A DNA stretch of 64,000 bases from Edaphobacter modestus. GTDB lineage: Bacteria; Acidobacteriota; Terriglobia; Terriglobales; Acidobacteriaceae. Every line of letters starts with the position of its first letter. Position 1 is the first letter of the stretch. Where the stretch lies: positions 3,720,001 to 3,784,000 of the forward strand of contig NZ_SHKW01000001.1 in NCBI RefSeq assembly GCF_004217555.1, in the 5' to 3' direction. Made by a program: the position numbers and the translations under genes. Shown here one piece after another: positions 41,208-51,343 of this stretch. Below the pieces are notes generated by a model. The model ran no database searches and had not been told where the DNA came from. It was given only the letters and a program-made list of their open reading frames with translations.

Positions 41208-42824
41208 GTGAGCAATCCGCCCTCAAAATCAGTGACCCCACCCCATCCTAAAGGCCTTCTGGCCCGATCCTCGGCTGTCGCCGTTGCCAGCGGCATCCTG
41301 ATGAGCCGTCTGCTCGGCCTGGTTCGGGATCGTGTCTTCGCCCACTACCTCGGCAACTCCGATATCGCCGATGCGTTTCGTGCCGCCTTCCGTATCCCAA
41401 ACTTCCTGCAGAACCTCTTCGGCGAAGGCGTTCTATCTGCGTCCTTTATCCCGGTCTACGCGCGATTGCGGGCAGAGGAGCGCAATGAGGAGGCTTCGGA
41501 GCTTGCGGAGGCGATCTTCGCGATCCTCGTGCTCGTCACGTCGGTGCTGGTGTTGGTGGGGGTCTTCGCTGCTCCACTGTTGAGCGACGTCATTGCGGCA
41601 GGCTTCGACGGCGAGAAGCGCGCCTTGACCATTCGCCTGGTGCGAATCCTGTTTCCGGGAGCGGCCCTGCTGGTGTTCTATTCGTGGTGCCTGGGAGTCC
41701 TGAACAGCCACAGGAAGTTCCTGCTTTCCTATGCCGCTCCTGTGGTCTGGAACGTAACGATGATCGCGGCCTTTCTATGGGATGACGGACGCCAGGGGCA
41801 GGTGCACCTGGCCATCGTGATCGCATGGGCTTCGGTGATCGGCAGCGGCCTGCAGTTTGCAGTCCTGTTGCCGGCAGTTCTGCGCCTGCTTCGGCCGTTG
41901 GTTTTGCGGCTCCGTTTGCGCGATAATTCTGTGCGGACCGTGGTTCGTAACTTCTTCCCGGTCTTCTTCGGACGCGGAGTGGTCCAGGTCAGTGCGTTTC
42001 TCGATTCCATGATCGCGAGCTTTCTGCCGACCAGCGCCGTCTCCGCGCTTGCGTATGCACAGACCCTGAATTCGCTTCCTGTCAGCCTGTTCGGAATGGC
42101 CGTCTCCGCCGCTGAACTGCCGGCAATGTCGAGCGCGTTGGGAAGTTCGGAGCAGGTTGGTGGAGTGCTGCGCGAACGGCTGGCACAGGGACTTAAGAAC
42201 ATTGCGTTCTTTGTAGTTCCTTCGGCAGTGGCGTTCCTGATCCTGGGCGACGTCATCGTGGCGGCGATTTACCGGACCGGTCAGTTCACGGCGAAGGATG
42301 TGACGCTGGTCTGGAGCGTGCTCGCGGGTTCTGCCGTCGGGCTGCTGGCTTCAACATCCGGAAGGCTGTATGCGTCGGCCTTCTATGCGCTGCGCGATAC
42401 GCGGACGCCGCTGATCTTTGCGGTCATACGGGTGGTCCTCACGGTGGCCCTGGGGTACTTCTTCGCCCTGCCGCTGCCGAAGCTGCTGGGTGTGGATCGT
42501 CTGTGGGGCGTGGCCGGACTGACATTCTCTGCCGGTCTTGCCGGCTGGGTCGAGTTTGTTCTTCTGCGACGTGAGCTTCACAGGAGAATCGGCGCGGTTC
42601 CGTCGCAGCGCTCCCGCACAGCGAAGCTCTGGGGTGCGGCGGTTCTGGCCGCACTGATCGGGTACGGCGCAAAGCGGCTGCTTCCCATCCCTCCCGGCCA
42701 TCTCTCGGCTTTGACCGTGGGTGCGATTGTGCTTCCGCTGTTCGGAGTTCTGTACCTGGTCTTCTGTCGGCTACTTGGTATCGCCGCGCCGAGCTCGCTG
42801 CAGCGATTGTTCCGTCGCGCCTGA
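41208..42824 (+). CDS. murJ: Lipid II flippase MurJ
   Basis: 538 residues from the GTG preceded by AAAGG; ATGs 39-42 bases upstream extend the frame but lack a ribosome site. About 14 membrane helices. MurJ blocks include GILMSRLLGLVRDRVFAHYL, AFRAAFRIPNFLQNLFGEGV and NFFPVFFGRGVVQVSAFLDS. It exports the peptidoglycan precursor lipid II across the inner membrane. It is a single gene between a divergent methyltransferase and a small cysteine-motif gene. Confidence 0.95.
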   Translation: MSNPPSKSVTPPHPKGLLARSSAVAVASGILMSRLLGLVRDRVFAHYLGNSDIADAFRAAFRIPNFLQNLFGEGVLSASFIPVYARLRAEERNEEASELAEAIFAILVLVTSVLVLVGVFAAPLLSDVIAAGFDGEKRALTIRLVRILFPGAALLVFYSWCLGVLNSHRKFLLSYAAPVVWNVTMIAAFLWDDGRQGQVHLAIVIAWASVIGSGLQFAVLLPAVLRLLRPLVLRLRLRDNSVRTVVRNFFPVFFGRGVVQVSAFLDSMIASFLPTSAVSALAYAQTLNSLPVSLFGMAVSAAELPAMSSALGSSEQVGGVLRERLAQGLKNIAFFVVPSAVAFLILGDVIVAAIYRTGQFTAKDVTLVWSVLAGSAVGLLASTSGRLYASAFYALRDTRTPLIFAVIRVVLTVALGYFFALPLPKLLGVDRLWGVAGLTFSAGLAGWVEFVLLRRELHRRIGAVPSQRSRTAKLWGAAVLAALIGYGAKRLLPIPPGHLSALTVGAIVLPLFGVLYLVFCRLLGIAAPSSLQRLFRRA

Positions 42825-42953
42825 GCAGATCTGTACCGGCTGGCGCCTTTCGAAATGACTCTCTTCCATAAAAGGCTCTTCCAGAAGGGCTCATCTAGCT
42901 TTGGTTCCTGCCGATGAGAGCACTGTGCCGTCAGGCACCAGGGAGAGGGAGAG

Positions 42954-43439
42954 ATGATCCGGCAGGCAATCAATTGCGATATATGTGGGGCGGAGAGGCT
43001 GGAGCCCGCGAGTCATTGGTTTGTGGCGGACGAGGTAGGCGGCGAGCTCAGGCTGCGCGGATGGCAGTCACCGAAGGGCGCTCGAAAGAATATGAAGCAT
43101 CTGTGCGGACAGAAGTGCGTGCAGCGGCTGATGGACAACTTTACGGCGTCGATGATGGCCGGCCTGCAAGTGAGCAAAAACACGAAGGAAGCCGTCTCCG
43201 AAAAGAAGGAGAGCTTCGTGGAGCCTGCGTCCGATCACGATGAGATTCCCATTCTCGAGCGTATGGGCTATGACCGGGAGACCGTGGCGATGATTGAAGC
43301 GGACTCCTGGGCCGGACCGGCGCGTCCCAAGGAGAGTTCGTGGGGCGCGAGTGACAAGGCGAAGAGCGAGCGCGAAGGGTTTCTGAATGCGACCCGTGTG
43401 AAATCGCAGGGGATACGGCCGTTTCAGCGTCCGGCCTGA
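42954..43439 (+). CDS. Hypothetical cysteine-motif protein
   Basis: 161 residues; GAGAGGGAGAG precedes the ATG. The N-terminal half has CDICGAE at 9-15 and, after about 40 residues, LCGQKC, a spacing that suggests a zinc site. The C-terminal half is charged and probably unfolded, with ILERMGYDRETVAMIEADSW as its only hydrophobic segment. I do not recognise the family. It converges on accD. Confidence 0.7.
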   Translation: MIRQAINCDICGAERLEPASHWFVADEVGGELRLRGWQSPKGARKNMKHLCGQKCVQRLMDNFTASMMAGLQVSKNTKEAVSEKKESFVEPASDHDEIPILERMGYDRETVAMIEADSWAGPARPKESSWGASDKAKSEREGFLNATRVKSQGIRPFQRPA

Positions 43440-43535
43440 ACCTGTCGAAGAAGAGTTGCGGGTCGGGAAAGGGCCGTTTTCTGGTTGTACGAAATGGGTT
43501 CGAACCGACGATCGATTCTTAGCTTCCCTTGGGTG

Positions 43536-43566
43536 AGACTGGCGCCCGCTGCTGGTGCGCCAGTCT
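43536..43566. terminator. Hairpin after accD
   Basis: AGACTGGCGC pairs perfectly with GCGCCAGTCT across 11 bases, immediately beyond the accD stop codon. No T-tract in either direction. Confidence 0.55.
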
Positions 43567-44418
43567 TTAGGAGACTTCCTGCGAGGTCGCCCATGTGAGG
43601 GCCTGCGAGAGATACTGCTTCATCTCCTTGCGGCCGACGATGGCGTCGAGAAAACCGTGCTCGAGCAGGAACTCGGAGCGCTGGAAGCCTTCGGGAAGCT
43701 TCTGGCGAATGGTCTGTTCGATGACACGAGGGCCGGCAAAGCCGATCAAGGCGCCAGGTTCGGCAATGTTGAGGTCACCCAGCATCGCGAAGCTCGCGGT
43801 GACGCCACCGGTGGTGGGATCGGTCATCACGGAGATGTAGGGGATCTTCTCGTCGTCCATCCGCGCCAGTCCTGCGGAGACCTTCGCAAGCTGCATCAGG
43901 GAGGCGATGCCCTCCATCATGCGGGCTCCGCCCGAGGCCGAAACGATAATAAGAGGATGGCGGGTCTCGAGGGAGCGATCGACGGCGCGGGCGATGGTTT
44001 CGCCGACGACCGATCCCATGGAGCCGCCGATAAAGCTGTATTCCATGACGGAGAGCACGACCGGCTGCGGACCGAGATTGCCGATGGCGTTGATGATTGC
44101 GTCGTTGAGCCCGGTCTTTCTGCGGGCGTCGGCAAGGCGGGCCTTGTAGGGCTTCAGGTCGGTAAACTCGAGCGGGTCGGTCGAGCGAAGGTCAAGATCG
44201 ACGAGCTGATAACCGGGTTCCAGCAGGTTTTTGATTCTCTGACGTGCCCCGATGCGGAAGTGGTGTCCGCACTTGGGGCAGACGTGAAGATTTGCCTCGA
44301 GATCGGCCTTGAAGATCACCTGCCGGCAGTCCGGGCAGCGCACCCATAAACCTTCGGTGCGGACCGTGCGTTCGGAATCGTTGACGATCTCGTTCTCTTC
44401 GCGCTTAAACCAGCTCAT
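43567..44418 (-). CDS. accD: Acetyl-CoA carboxylase carboxyltransferase subunit beta
   Basis: 283 residues. The N-terminal zinc finger has C28, C31, C47 and C50 (RCPDC, VCPKCG). The crotonase-like core follows with GGSMGSVVGETIARAVDRSL, SASGGARMMEGIASLMQLAK, and MTDPTTGGVTASFAMLGDLN, ending GFLDAIVGRKEMK. With AccA it transfers CO2 from biotin to acetyl-CoA, the first step of fatty-acid synthesis. ACAGG lies ahead of the ATG. Confidence 0.97.
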   Translation of the reverse strand: MSWFKREENEIVNDSERTVRTEGLWVRCPDCRQVIFKADLEANLHVCPKCGHHFRIGARQRIKNLLEPGYQLVDLDLRSTDPLEFTDLKPYKARLADARRKTGLNDAIINAIGNLGPQPVVLSVMEYSFIGGSMGSVVGETIARAVDRSLETRHPLIIVSASGGARMMEGIASLMQLAKVSAGLARMDDEKIPYISVMTDPTTGGVTASFAMLGDLNIAEPGALIGFAGPRVIEQTIRQKLPEGFQRSEFLLEHGFLDAIVGRKEMKQYLSQALTWATSQEVS

Positions 44419-44470
44419 GCCTGTCGTATGCCTTCCGGATATGCCTCGACTATTGTAGCGTTCGCGTCCA

Positions 44471-44956
44471 TCAGCCGGTGACGATGCCCATACAAAGGAT
44501 GGTGCAGGCGATGGCGAAGATGTCCTCGCTTACGGTCACGTGCCATGTCTTGCAGCCGATGCGATGGGTGAGCTGATGCCGGAGCTGGTAGGCCGCGAAG
44601 GCTCCCGCGAGCGAACCCAGAACCCCCAGAATCACACCCTCGATTCCCGGAGCGTCCAGCGAAGAGGCGACGATCGCGCCGACCAGCCCGCCGAAGAAGA
44701 CGCGGATTATGAGCACAACGGGACGCGTCGGGCGGGGCATCCGGGAGTACTTGTCGGCAACGTATTCGAGAGTGGCTAGCGCAGTGAAGAGGATGACAAC
44801 CGCAAGTTTGGCGGACCACCAGGCCCAATGGTCCACGGGAAGAAGTTTGAGCCAGGCAAACCAGCAGAGGACCGTGATCGGCGTCAAGGTCCGCATGCCC
44901 GTGATGAAGCCGAGCAGCGGAATTGCAATGAGCCATGTGAGGACCTCGAGGGTCAT
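44471..44956 (-). CDS. DUF4126 family integral membrane protein
   Basis: 161 residues from the ATG preceded by GAGGAGGAG; the frame upstream of it is not coding-like. Four to five hydrophobic helices, starting TWLIAIPLLGFITGMRTLTP, the DUF4126 hallmark, then VFFGGLVGAIVASSL and ILGVLGSLAGAFAAYQLRHQ. The function of the family is unknown. It lies 52 bases upstream of accD on the same strand. Confidence 0.82.
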   Translation of the reverse strand: MTLEVLTWLIAIPLLGFITGMRTLTPITVLCWFAWLKLLPVDHWAWWSAKLAVVILFTALATLEYVADKYSRMPRPTRPVVLIIRVFFGGLVGAIVASSLDAPGIEGVILGVLGSLAGAFAAYQLRHQLTHRIGCKTWHVTVSEDIFAIACTILCMGIVTG

Positions 44957-45081
44957 GACGCTAACTCCTCCTCTAGGACATAAACACGGAACATTCCTGC
45001 CAAGTTGCCACCTGTAGGGATGGACGAGCGCACGACGCATGAAGACTCGCACAAGTGGCGGGGACGAATCAAAAGTAAGAA

Positions 45082-45121
45082 AGCCCGGCCTGCATCTGTA
45101 ATGTGAGATGCGGTCCGGGCT
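45082..45121 (-). terminator. Terminator of glyA
   Basis: AGCCCGG/CCGGGCT with inner GCATCT/AGATGC; on the minus strand it is followed by TTTCTT, 20 bases after the glyA stop. Confidence 0.75.
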
Positions 45122-45141
45122 CAGAGCTGTTTCGGCTGGAA

Positions 45142-46419
45142 TCAGGCGACGGGCTGGGGCTGGCGGAGCCAGTCGTAAAGCGGAAACTGGTCGGCAAGCC
45201 CAGCGACCTCCGTCCGAATCGCGCGGAGACGTGCTGGATCGTTGCGATGTTCGAGCGCGCTCGCAATCCAGCCTGCGATGGTGCGCATCTCGGGCTCCTT
45301 CATGCCGCGCGTTGTGAGGGCCGGCGTTCCGATACGGATTCCGCTGGGCTTCATGGGCGGGTTGGTGTCGTAGGGGATCGCGTTCTTGTTGACGGTGATG
45401 CCGGCCTCCCCAAGCGCGTTTTCGGCTTCGGAGCCGAGGATGCCCTTCTGGAAGACATCGACGAGCATCAGGTGATTGTCGGTTCCGCCGGAGATGATGC
45501 GGAATCCCTCACCGGCGAGTGCCTCGGCCAGAACTTTGGCGTTGGCGACGACCTGGTGGGCATAGGTGGAGAAGGAGGGATCGAGGGCCTCTTTGAAGGC
45601 GACGCCCTTGGCCGCGACGATGTGCATCAAAGGGCCGCCCTGCTGACCGGGAAAGACACTGCGGTCTACGGCTGTGGCGTGCTCCTGCTTGCACAGGATG
45701 AGGCCGGCGCGAGGACCGCGCAGGGTCTTGTGGGTGGTGGTGGTGGTGATGTGGGCGTGCGGCACGGGTGAAGGGTGGGCTCCACCGGCGACCAGGCCGG
45801 CGAAGTGGGCCATATCGACCATCAGGAAGGCTCCGACCTTGTCGGCGATGGCGCGCATGCGGGGAAAGTCGAAGATGCGCGGGTATGCGCTGCCGCCCCC
45901 GACGATCACCTTCGGCTTTTCCCGCAGGGCCAGTGCTTCGAGCTCGTCATAGTCGATGGTCTCGGTGTCTTTGCGGACCTGGTAGCCGACGATTCGGTAG
46001 AGCTTGCCGGAGAAGTTGAGTTTATGGCCGTGTGTCAGGTGGCCACCGTGCGCCAGGTCGAGGCCCAGAACGGTGTCGCCGGGATTGATGATAGCCATGT
46101 AGGCGGCGGCGTTGGCCTGCGAGCCGGAGTGGGGCTGCACGTTGGCGTGCTCGGCTCCGAAGAGCTTCCTGGCGCGATCGCGGGCAATGTTTTCAACGAC
46201 GTCGGCGAATTCACAGCCGCCGTAATAGCGCTTGCCGGGATAGCCTTCGGCGTATTTGTTGGTGAAGACGGTGCCGGCGGCCTCCAGCACGGCTCGGCTG
46301 ACGAAGTTTTCGGATGCGATCATCTCGAGGCCTTCGTGCTGGCGGACGACTTCGTTTTCGATCTGTGCGGCGATCTCAGGATCGGCTAAGGCAAGCGGCG
46401 CGTTCTGGTCGATAGGCAT
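45142..46419 (-). CDS. glyA: Serine hydroxymethyltransferase
   Basis: 425 residues, normal length. Typical segments: [39 protein letters not shown], and the PLP lysine in [14 protein letters not shown], with [20 protein letters not shown] after it. It converts serine and tetrahydrofolate to glycine and methylene-tetrahydrofolate. A good terminator follows; no clear ribosome site precedes the ATG. Confidence 0.97.
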   Translation of the reverse strand: MPIDQNAPLALADPEIAAQIENEVVRQHEGLEMIASENFVSRAVLEAAGTVFTNKYAEGYPGKRYYGGCEFADVVENIARDRARKLFGAEHANVQPHSGSQANAAAYMAIINPGDTVLGLDLAHGGHLTHGHKLNFSGKLYRIVGYQVRKDTETIDYDELEALALREKPKVIVGGGSAYPRIFDFPRMRAIADKVGAFLMVDMAHFAGLVAGGAHPSPVPHAHITTTTTHKTLRGPRAGLILCKQEHATAVDRSVFPGQQGGPLMHIVAAKGVAFKEALDPSFSTYAHQVVANAKVLAEALAGEGFRIISGGTDNHLMLVDVFQKGILGSEAENALGEAGITVNKNAIPYDTNPPMKPSGIRIGTPALTTRGMKEPEMRTIAGWIASALEHRNDPARLRAIRTEVAGLADQFPLYDWLRQPQPVA

Positions 46420-46487
46420 GAAGATATTTTATGCCCGGTAAGGCGGGAGCCCTAGAACCAGCAACATCCGGGAAGGGAAGGTAGCGC

Positions 46488-49064
46488 CTAGAAGACGCTG
46501 ACCTCCTCTTCGGTAACGAGTTGATCCACCCGGATGTTCATGGCTTCGCCGAGCTGGCGGAAGGCTTCCCACCATTCGTCGGTCCAATAGCTCCTGTCGC
46601 TGCGGCGCAACAGGTCGTTCCAGATATTCTGGGCCTGCCAGAAGTTCATCTCGAACGGGAGCTGCCGGAAGGTCTCCGCAATGACGAGGGCCTCCGTGAG
46701 CGCCTTGGAGGCCGGTTCTTCACCAGATGCGGCCGCCTCAAGCTGGACCATGGCGCGTTTCATCCGCTGGCCGGCGGCATAGCCGAGCTCGTGGGCATTC
46801 AGAAAGATATGTTCGGCGCTGGCGCGGTGGGCAAGTGCAAGCACGTGGTCGGGTTCGAAGTTCTCTGACTCGATAGCGCGCCGCAGCATGGACCCGATGG
46901 CATAATTGGCAACTACTTCGAGAGCTGGCGGAGGAGCCATGCCGCAATCGGTGAGGAAATCGAGCAGTGAGGCGTGGTCCTCGTAGATCTTGCTCAGCGA
47001 ATCTTCCATCTCTGCAACTGTCTGGGTGAGGATCGCCTGAAGGATCCGGTGCTGTTCGTCGGCGAAGAGCGAGAGAAGCGAATAGTCCATGCCTCCGAAG
47101 AGCTGATCGATCAACCGGATCACCTCAGGAAGATTGGCCCGGCGCATAGCTGCGGCCACGTCGCGGCAGAAGGTCTCGAAGGCTTGCACTTGGGCAGGGT
47201 CGGAGGAGTCGTAGCGCTTGACGGCGGCGGAGAGATTCTGGTCGCCCAGATGAAGAACGGCGAAGCAGATTTCCTCGGTCTCCTCGGTGATGCGGGAGTC
47301 GATCCAGGCGGCTCCGAGAGCGACGCGTCCACGACCTGAGCTGAAGACCTGGTGACTCTGTCGCCGGACGTTGTAGCAAAACAGCTCGCCCTGTTCCGGA
47401 TACGAGCGAAAGATGGAGCTGATGGCGTAGTGGGCGCCTACCTCTTCCAGGCCGATCTTCATGCCGGTCACGAATCGTTTGTAGACTTCTGCGCCGTTGC
47501 CGATCTCGGGAAGGTTGCTGGTCGCAGTGGTCAGTATGTCCAGGAACCCGGCCTCGAGGACCTCGCCCGGCTTGCCGAAGAGCCGAGCGGCAAGCTGAAG
47601 AACGCGAGCCGCGTAGGCGATCACCTGGACCGTCTCGATTCCGGAGACCTCATCGAAGAACCAGCCGCAGCTGGTGTACATCAGCTGAGCGTGGCGCTCC
47701 AGCTCCATCAGCTCAAGCGCGGTGATGCGCTCGGCCTGCGAGAGCTCATGGGTGGCGTGCGTGTCGAAAAAGGCGTCGATGTTTGGGCGCGAACGGTCGA
47801 GGATGACGCTGATATAGGCGTCGCGAGCCGCCCAAAGGTCTTTGAACAGCTTTTTCGACAGCTTTTCAGCCAGGGGAATCGTCGCGTCCCGAAGCTGATC
47901 GAGGCCCACACGCAAGGGTGTTCGCCACTCCTGGTTCCATCCCGGGCGTCCGCTGTTGCATCCGCAATTGGAACGCCAGCGCTCGACACCATGAGCACAG
48001 CTCCAGGAGGTATCGTCAACGATTTCGGCCTCCCAGCACGGAGGATACTTTGCGAGAAACGCCGCATAGTTAATGAGCTGGATCTGCTGTTCGTCTTCGA
48101 GCCAGTGGATTGCGTAAGAGAGAGCCATCTCTCCGTGTCGGTGGTGATGGCCGTAACTTTCGCCGTCCGTCGCCACATTGGACAGCGCGGGTTGGCCGTC
48201 GACGACCTTGGAGCCATCGCCAAATCCGGAAACAAGTCTCTTTCCAAAATCGACGCCACTATTAAGCAGGCCCTCGAAGGCAATGGCGCGGGAATTGGGC
48301 CCGTTGTAGAAGAAGACCGCAATGGACCGGCCCTCGTCGAGCTCGACCCTGTAAGGATGGCGGGTGTCTACGGAGGCGCCCGGGGTCTCGGTCCAGGGAG
48401 TGCCTTCGAGCGAACTCTCGGGCTCAGCCGGATCGATTGCGTCTTGTAGAGGACGAACTCTCGCGCATTGATTGGGCGCGAGGATGGTAAAGAGGATGCC
48501 TTCCTCGGCCATCAGATCGAGAACGGCGCGGCTGGCCGCCGTCTCTGCCAGCCACATGCCCTCGGGCTTGCGCCCAAACCGGTGCTCGAAATCAGAGATG
48601 CCCCATCGGATCTGGGTGCGTGCATCCCGCTCGTTCGCCAGCGGCATGATGATGTGGTTGTAGACCTGTGCCATCGCCGATCCATGGCCGCCATTATGCT
48701 CCGAGCTGCTGCGGTCGGCATCGAGGATCATGCGGTAGGTACGCGGGGCAAAGTCATTGAGCCAACTCAGCAACGTGGGGCCAAAGTTGAAGCTGATCCA
48801 CGAGTAGTTGTTCATGATGCGAACGATCTTGTTTTCCTTATCGGTGATCCGGGAGGCGCCGTTCGGCGCATAACACTCGGCCGTGATGCGATCGTTCCAG
48901 TCGTGATAAGGGGCGGCGGAATCCTGCACCTCGACCGTCTCGAGCCAGGGATTCTCGCGCGGGGGCTGATAGAAGTGTCCATGAATACACACATAACGCG
49001 GCGTTTCGCCACGCGGCGTTTCGGTCAAATCGGAAGCGTTCGGAGATTGTTCGGCTGTTGCCAT
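46488..49064 (-). CDS. GH57 family glycosidase with DUF3536 domain
   Basis: 858 residues, cytoplasmic (no signal peptide). The GH57 opening motif is YVCIHGHFYQPPRENPWLE around residues 24-42. Further conserved blocks are FGPTLLSWL near 100, FGRKPEGMWLAETAASRAVL around 170 (likely nucleophile region), and DGESYGHHHRHGEMALSYAI near 310. The second half is the DUF3536 helical domain. GH57 enzymes act on alpha-glucans as amylases, branching enzymes or 4-alpha-glucanotransferases. The exact activity is unknown. No other glycogen genes lie nearby. Confidence 0.85.
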   Translation of the reverse strand: MATAEQSPNASDLTETPRGETPRYVCIHGHFYQPPRENPWLETVEVQDSAAPYHDWNDRITAECYAPNGASRITDKENKIVRIMNNYSWISFNFGPTLLSWLNDFAPRTYRMILDADRSSSEHNGGHGSAMAQVYNHIIMPLANERDARTQIRWGISDFEHRFGRKPEGMWLAETAASRAVLDLMAEEGILFTILAPNQCARVRPLQDAIDPAEPESSLEGTPWTETPGASVDTRHPYRVELDEGRSIAVFFYNGPNSRAIAFEGLLNSGVDFGKRLVSGFGDGSKVVDGQPALSNVATDGESYGHHHRHGEMALSYAIHWLEDEQQIQLINYAAFLAKYPPCWEAEIVDDTSWSCAHGVERWRSNCGCNSGRPGWNQEWRTPLRVGLDQLRDATIPLAEKLSKKLFKDLWAARDAYISVILDRSRPNIDAFFDTHATHELSQAERITALELMELERHAQLMYTSCGWFFDEVSGIETVQVIAYAARVLQLAARLFGKPGEVLEAGFLDILTTATSNLPEIGNGAEVYKRFVTGMKIGLEEVGAHYAISSIFRSYPEQGELFCYNVRRQSHQVFSSGRGRVALGAAWIDSRITEETEEICFAVLHLGDQNLSAAVKRYDSSDPAQVQAFETFCRDVAAAMRRANLPEVIRLIDQLFGGMDYSLLSLFADEQHRILQAILTQTVAEMEDSLSKIYEDHASLLDFLTDCGMAPPPALEVVANYAIGSMLRRAIESENFEPDHVLALAHRASAEHIFLNAHELGYAAGQRMKRAMVQLEAAASGEEPASKALTEALVIAETFRQLPFEMNFWQAQNIWNDLLRRSDRSYWTDEWWEAFRQLGEAMNIRVDQLVTEEEVSVF

Positions 49065-49271
49065 CTTCTACCTTAGAGACAATCGGGCTGTTCGGGGTTG
49101 GTATGTCGGCGCAATTCTTGAAGATAGAGAGAAAAGTGCGCGCGGGAAAATTTATCAGAGTTTGACATCGGGATTCCAAGCCAACGGTATGCCCATGAGT
49201 AAGTGCCGGACATCGATCCTGTCTCGAGGGACGAAGAGTGGCTGTGCGCGCACCAATATCAGTCGAACGGA

Positions 49272-50000
49272 TCAAGATTCCGCAGCCCCCGGTCTTGGCG
49301 ATGCGGCGCCATTGGCGAGATCGCAGGCCCGCCACATATACCAGCTCGCGACCGAGCGCCATGGAGCCCAACGGCGTGCTCGCTTATGCATGACCTCCGC
49401 GGAGGGAAGATCGCCGGGAGTGACCTTGGCCGTTGCCTTCAGTCGCTGAAAGGTGAGTGCGAAGCCTTTGCGCACACCATAGTCCGAAACCGGAAGAACG
49501 TCGGGGCGGCCCAGTCTGAACATCAGAAACATCTCTGCCGTCCAGCGGCCGATGCCGCGAACCTGGGTGAGGTGCTCGATGATCTCTTCGTCGGACATGC
49601 GGCGAATGCGCGCAAGCGTCGGCACGGTTCCGTCAACGGTCTTGGCCGCCAGATCACGCAACGCCAGCATCTTGTTGTGGGACAGGCCTGCCGTACGAAG
49701 CTGTTCATTGGGACAGTCGAGCAGGTGCTGCGCCGATGGATGTACTCCGATTCCGCAGACGTCATGAAAGCTCTCAATCACGCGCTTGTGGATGGTGGCG
49801 GCGGCCTTGCCGTGTAGCTGCTGATAGATGATCGATTCGACGAGCGCCTCAAACGGAGACAGTGAGCTGGCGAGCCGAAGCGTGAACGGACCGGCCCGCT
49901 CGATCAGACGGGCTAGTTTTGAATCGGCTGCGGAAAGATGTGCAACGGCTGCGCTGGAATCATAGTGTGGCGCGCGTGGACGAAGAAGGATTCGAGCCAT
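49272..50000 (-). CDS. DNA-3-methyladenine glycosylase II (AlkA-like, HhH-GPD)
   Basis: 242 residues. The core helices start FEALVESIIYQQLHGKAAAT. The helix-hairpin-helix is LTQVRGIGRWTAEMFLMF, and the catalytic aspartate follows in VLPVSDYGVRKG. There is no iron-sulfur cluster motif. It removes alkylated bases from DNA to start base-excision repair. The gene lies alone, with the promoter region of the respiratory operon behind it. Confidence 0.92.
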   Translation of the reverse strand: MARILLRPRAPHYDSSAAVAHLSAADSKLARLIERAGPFTLRLASSLSPFEALVESIIYQQLHGKAAATIHKRVIESFHDVCGIGVHPSAQHLLDCPNEQLRTAGLSHNKMLALRDLAAKTVDGTVPTLARIRRMSDEEIIEHLTQVRGIGRWTAEMFLMFRLGRPDVLPVSDYGVRKGFALTFQRLKATAKVTPGDLPSAEVMHKRARRWAPWRSVASWYMWRACDLANGAASPRPGAAES

Positions 50001-50453
50001 GTGGACGACCGTAACAGAGAATGCCTGACTTCAAGTTGCTGCAGCAGCTGATATTAGCCGAAATCCGGTCCGATTGAAATCGGACTCAAACGGTGCGGAT
50101 TTACAAGAGAGATACCTTTAGGGCAGGGTAGATGTTGTGGTCAGAGGCGCTCCGGATGCGTGGGTACACGAGATATTGTGCAGCCACTATCTCGAGGGGC
50201 ATTCCACAGGTTTCGATAATCGAATTCGTGTGCGAAAAATCACTTTCGAGTATCGGTCACATGGTTGGGGATGCCTTTTTCCACTGCTATACTCAGATTT
50301 TCTGAGAGACGAAAATTTCCGGCTGAAGCCTACGGGCGGAAGCCGAAACCACCGATGCAGGCACTGATCGGTGCAGCAGCCAAGAACCACAACCCTTGAA
50401 CCCCCTTCTCGGCCTGAGGACAGGCAAACCGGAGAGGAAGCAGGAAAGCACTC
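50001..50453. other. Leader region of the respiratory operon
   Basis: About 450 bases without a gene between the divergent alkA-like gene and actA. It holds a candidate promoter (50265-50293) and a 160-base leader. I see no riboswitch or clear operator. Confidence 0.5.
50265..50293 (+). promoter_or_regulatory. Candidate promoter of the act-cox operon
   Basis: TTGGGG, 17 bases, TATACT with TGC just ahead of the -10. The -10 is 160 bases upstream of actA. Confidence 0.5.
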
Positions 50454-51314
50454 ATGGCGCAAGTTTTTGACCGCAGTTCGAACGCGTTGGCTCGAGCGAG
50501 CCTGGTTTTGACAGGCTTGATCGTCATCGCGCTCGGCATTGCCCTGAATCAGCTGCAGCGATCCCCGTGGGTGACCAAGCAGGGTCAGCGGCCGGATCAG
50601 CCGATTCCATTCAGCCACAAGCACCACGTCGAAGGGCTCGGGCTGCAGTGCCAGTACTGCCACACGCAGGTGGAAAAGGCGGCCTATGCCGGAATTCCGC
50701 CAACCAAGACGTGCATCAACTGTCACGCGCAGATCTGGACCAATGCCGACTATCTGGAGCCGGTGCGCGAGAGCTGGGCGACCGGAGCCTCCATCCAGTG
50801 GATCCGCGTCCATGATCTTCCGGACTACGTTTACTTCAATCACGACATTCATGTGAATAAGGGCATCGGCTGCGCCAGCTGTCACGGCCGCGTGGACGAG
50901 ATGCCGCTGATGTACCAGGAGAATACGCTGCAGATGGAGTGGTGCCTGAACTGCCACCGCAATCCTGCCGTGAACCTCCGTCCAACCTCGGAGATCTACA
51001 ACATGGCCTGGACCGGGCCGTCGAGCACGAAGCCGGTCTGGTGCGCGTCGACTGGGCAGGGTGGGCCGACTGCGAATGCGGTCGCCTGCACGACTACCGA
51101 TCCGAACAAGGGTGGTTCTGAGTTGGCTGAGCTGCAGGGTGGTCCCGCTGGTACGGCTTCGGGCGCGGTCAGCGATGTTCCGGCGGGCGGAGTTGTGATT
51201 CCGGCCAGCTACCAGAAGTTCACCGGCCAGATCGAGCTGGGCAAATACCTCACCGCGCAATATCACATTCGCACGCCGAATGAGCTCTCCAGCTGCGAGA
51301 CGTGCCACCGATGA
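50454..51314 (+). CDS. actA: Alternative complex III subunit ActA, pentahaem cytochrome c
   Basis: 286 residues. One membrane anchor at about 12-31, then five haem-binding CxxCH motifs: C66QYCH, C87INCH, C140ASCH, C164LNCH and C281ETCH at the very end, the number known for ActA. Distal histidines such as those in FSHKHH and FNHDIH fit bis-His ligation. It passes electrons from the quinol-oxidising core to the monohaem subunit or the oxidase. First gene of the operon; its end lies 29 bases before the chosen actB start. Confidence 0.95.
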   Translation: MAQVFDRSSNALARASLVLTGLIVIALGIALNQLQRSPWVTKQGQRPDQPIPFSHKHHVEGLGLQCQYCHTQVEKAAYAGIPPTKTCINCHAQIWTNADYLEPVRESWATGASIQWIRVHDLPDYVYFNHDIHVNKGIGCASCHGRVDEMPLMYQENTLQMEWCLNCHRNPAVNLRPTSEIYNMAWTGPSSTKPVWCASTGQGGPTANAVACTTTDPNKGGSELAELQGGPAGTASGAVSDVPAGGVVIPASYQKFTGQIELGKYLTAQYHIRTPNELSSCETCHR

Positions 51315-51343
51315 AGACGACAGGGATTGGGACAGAAGAAATC

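Noticed and set aside
43495..43510. GGTTCGAACC resembling a tRNA T-loop
   Set aside because: The flanking bases cannot form the T-stem, and no acceptor or anticodon arm can be drawn around it.
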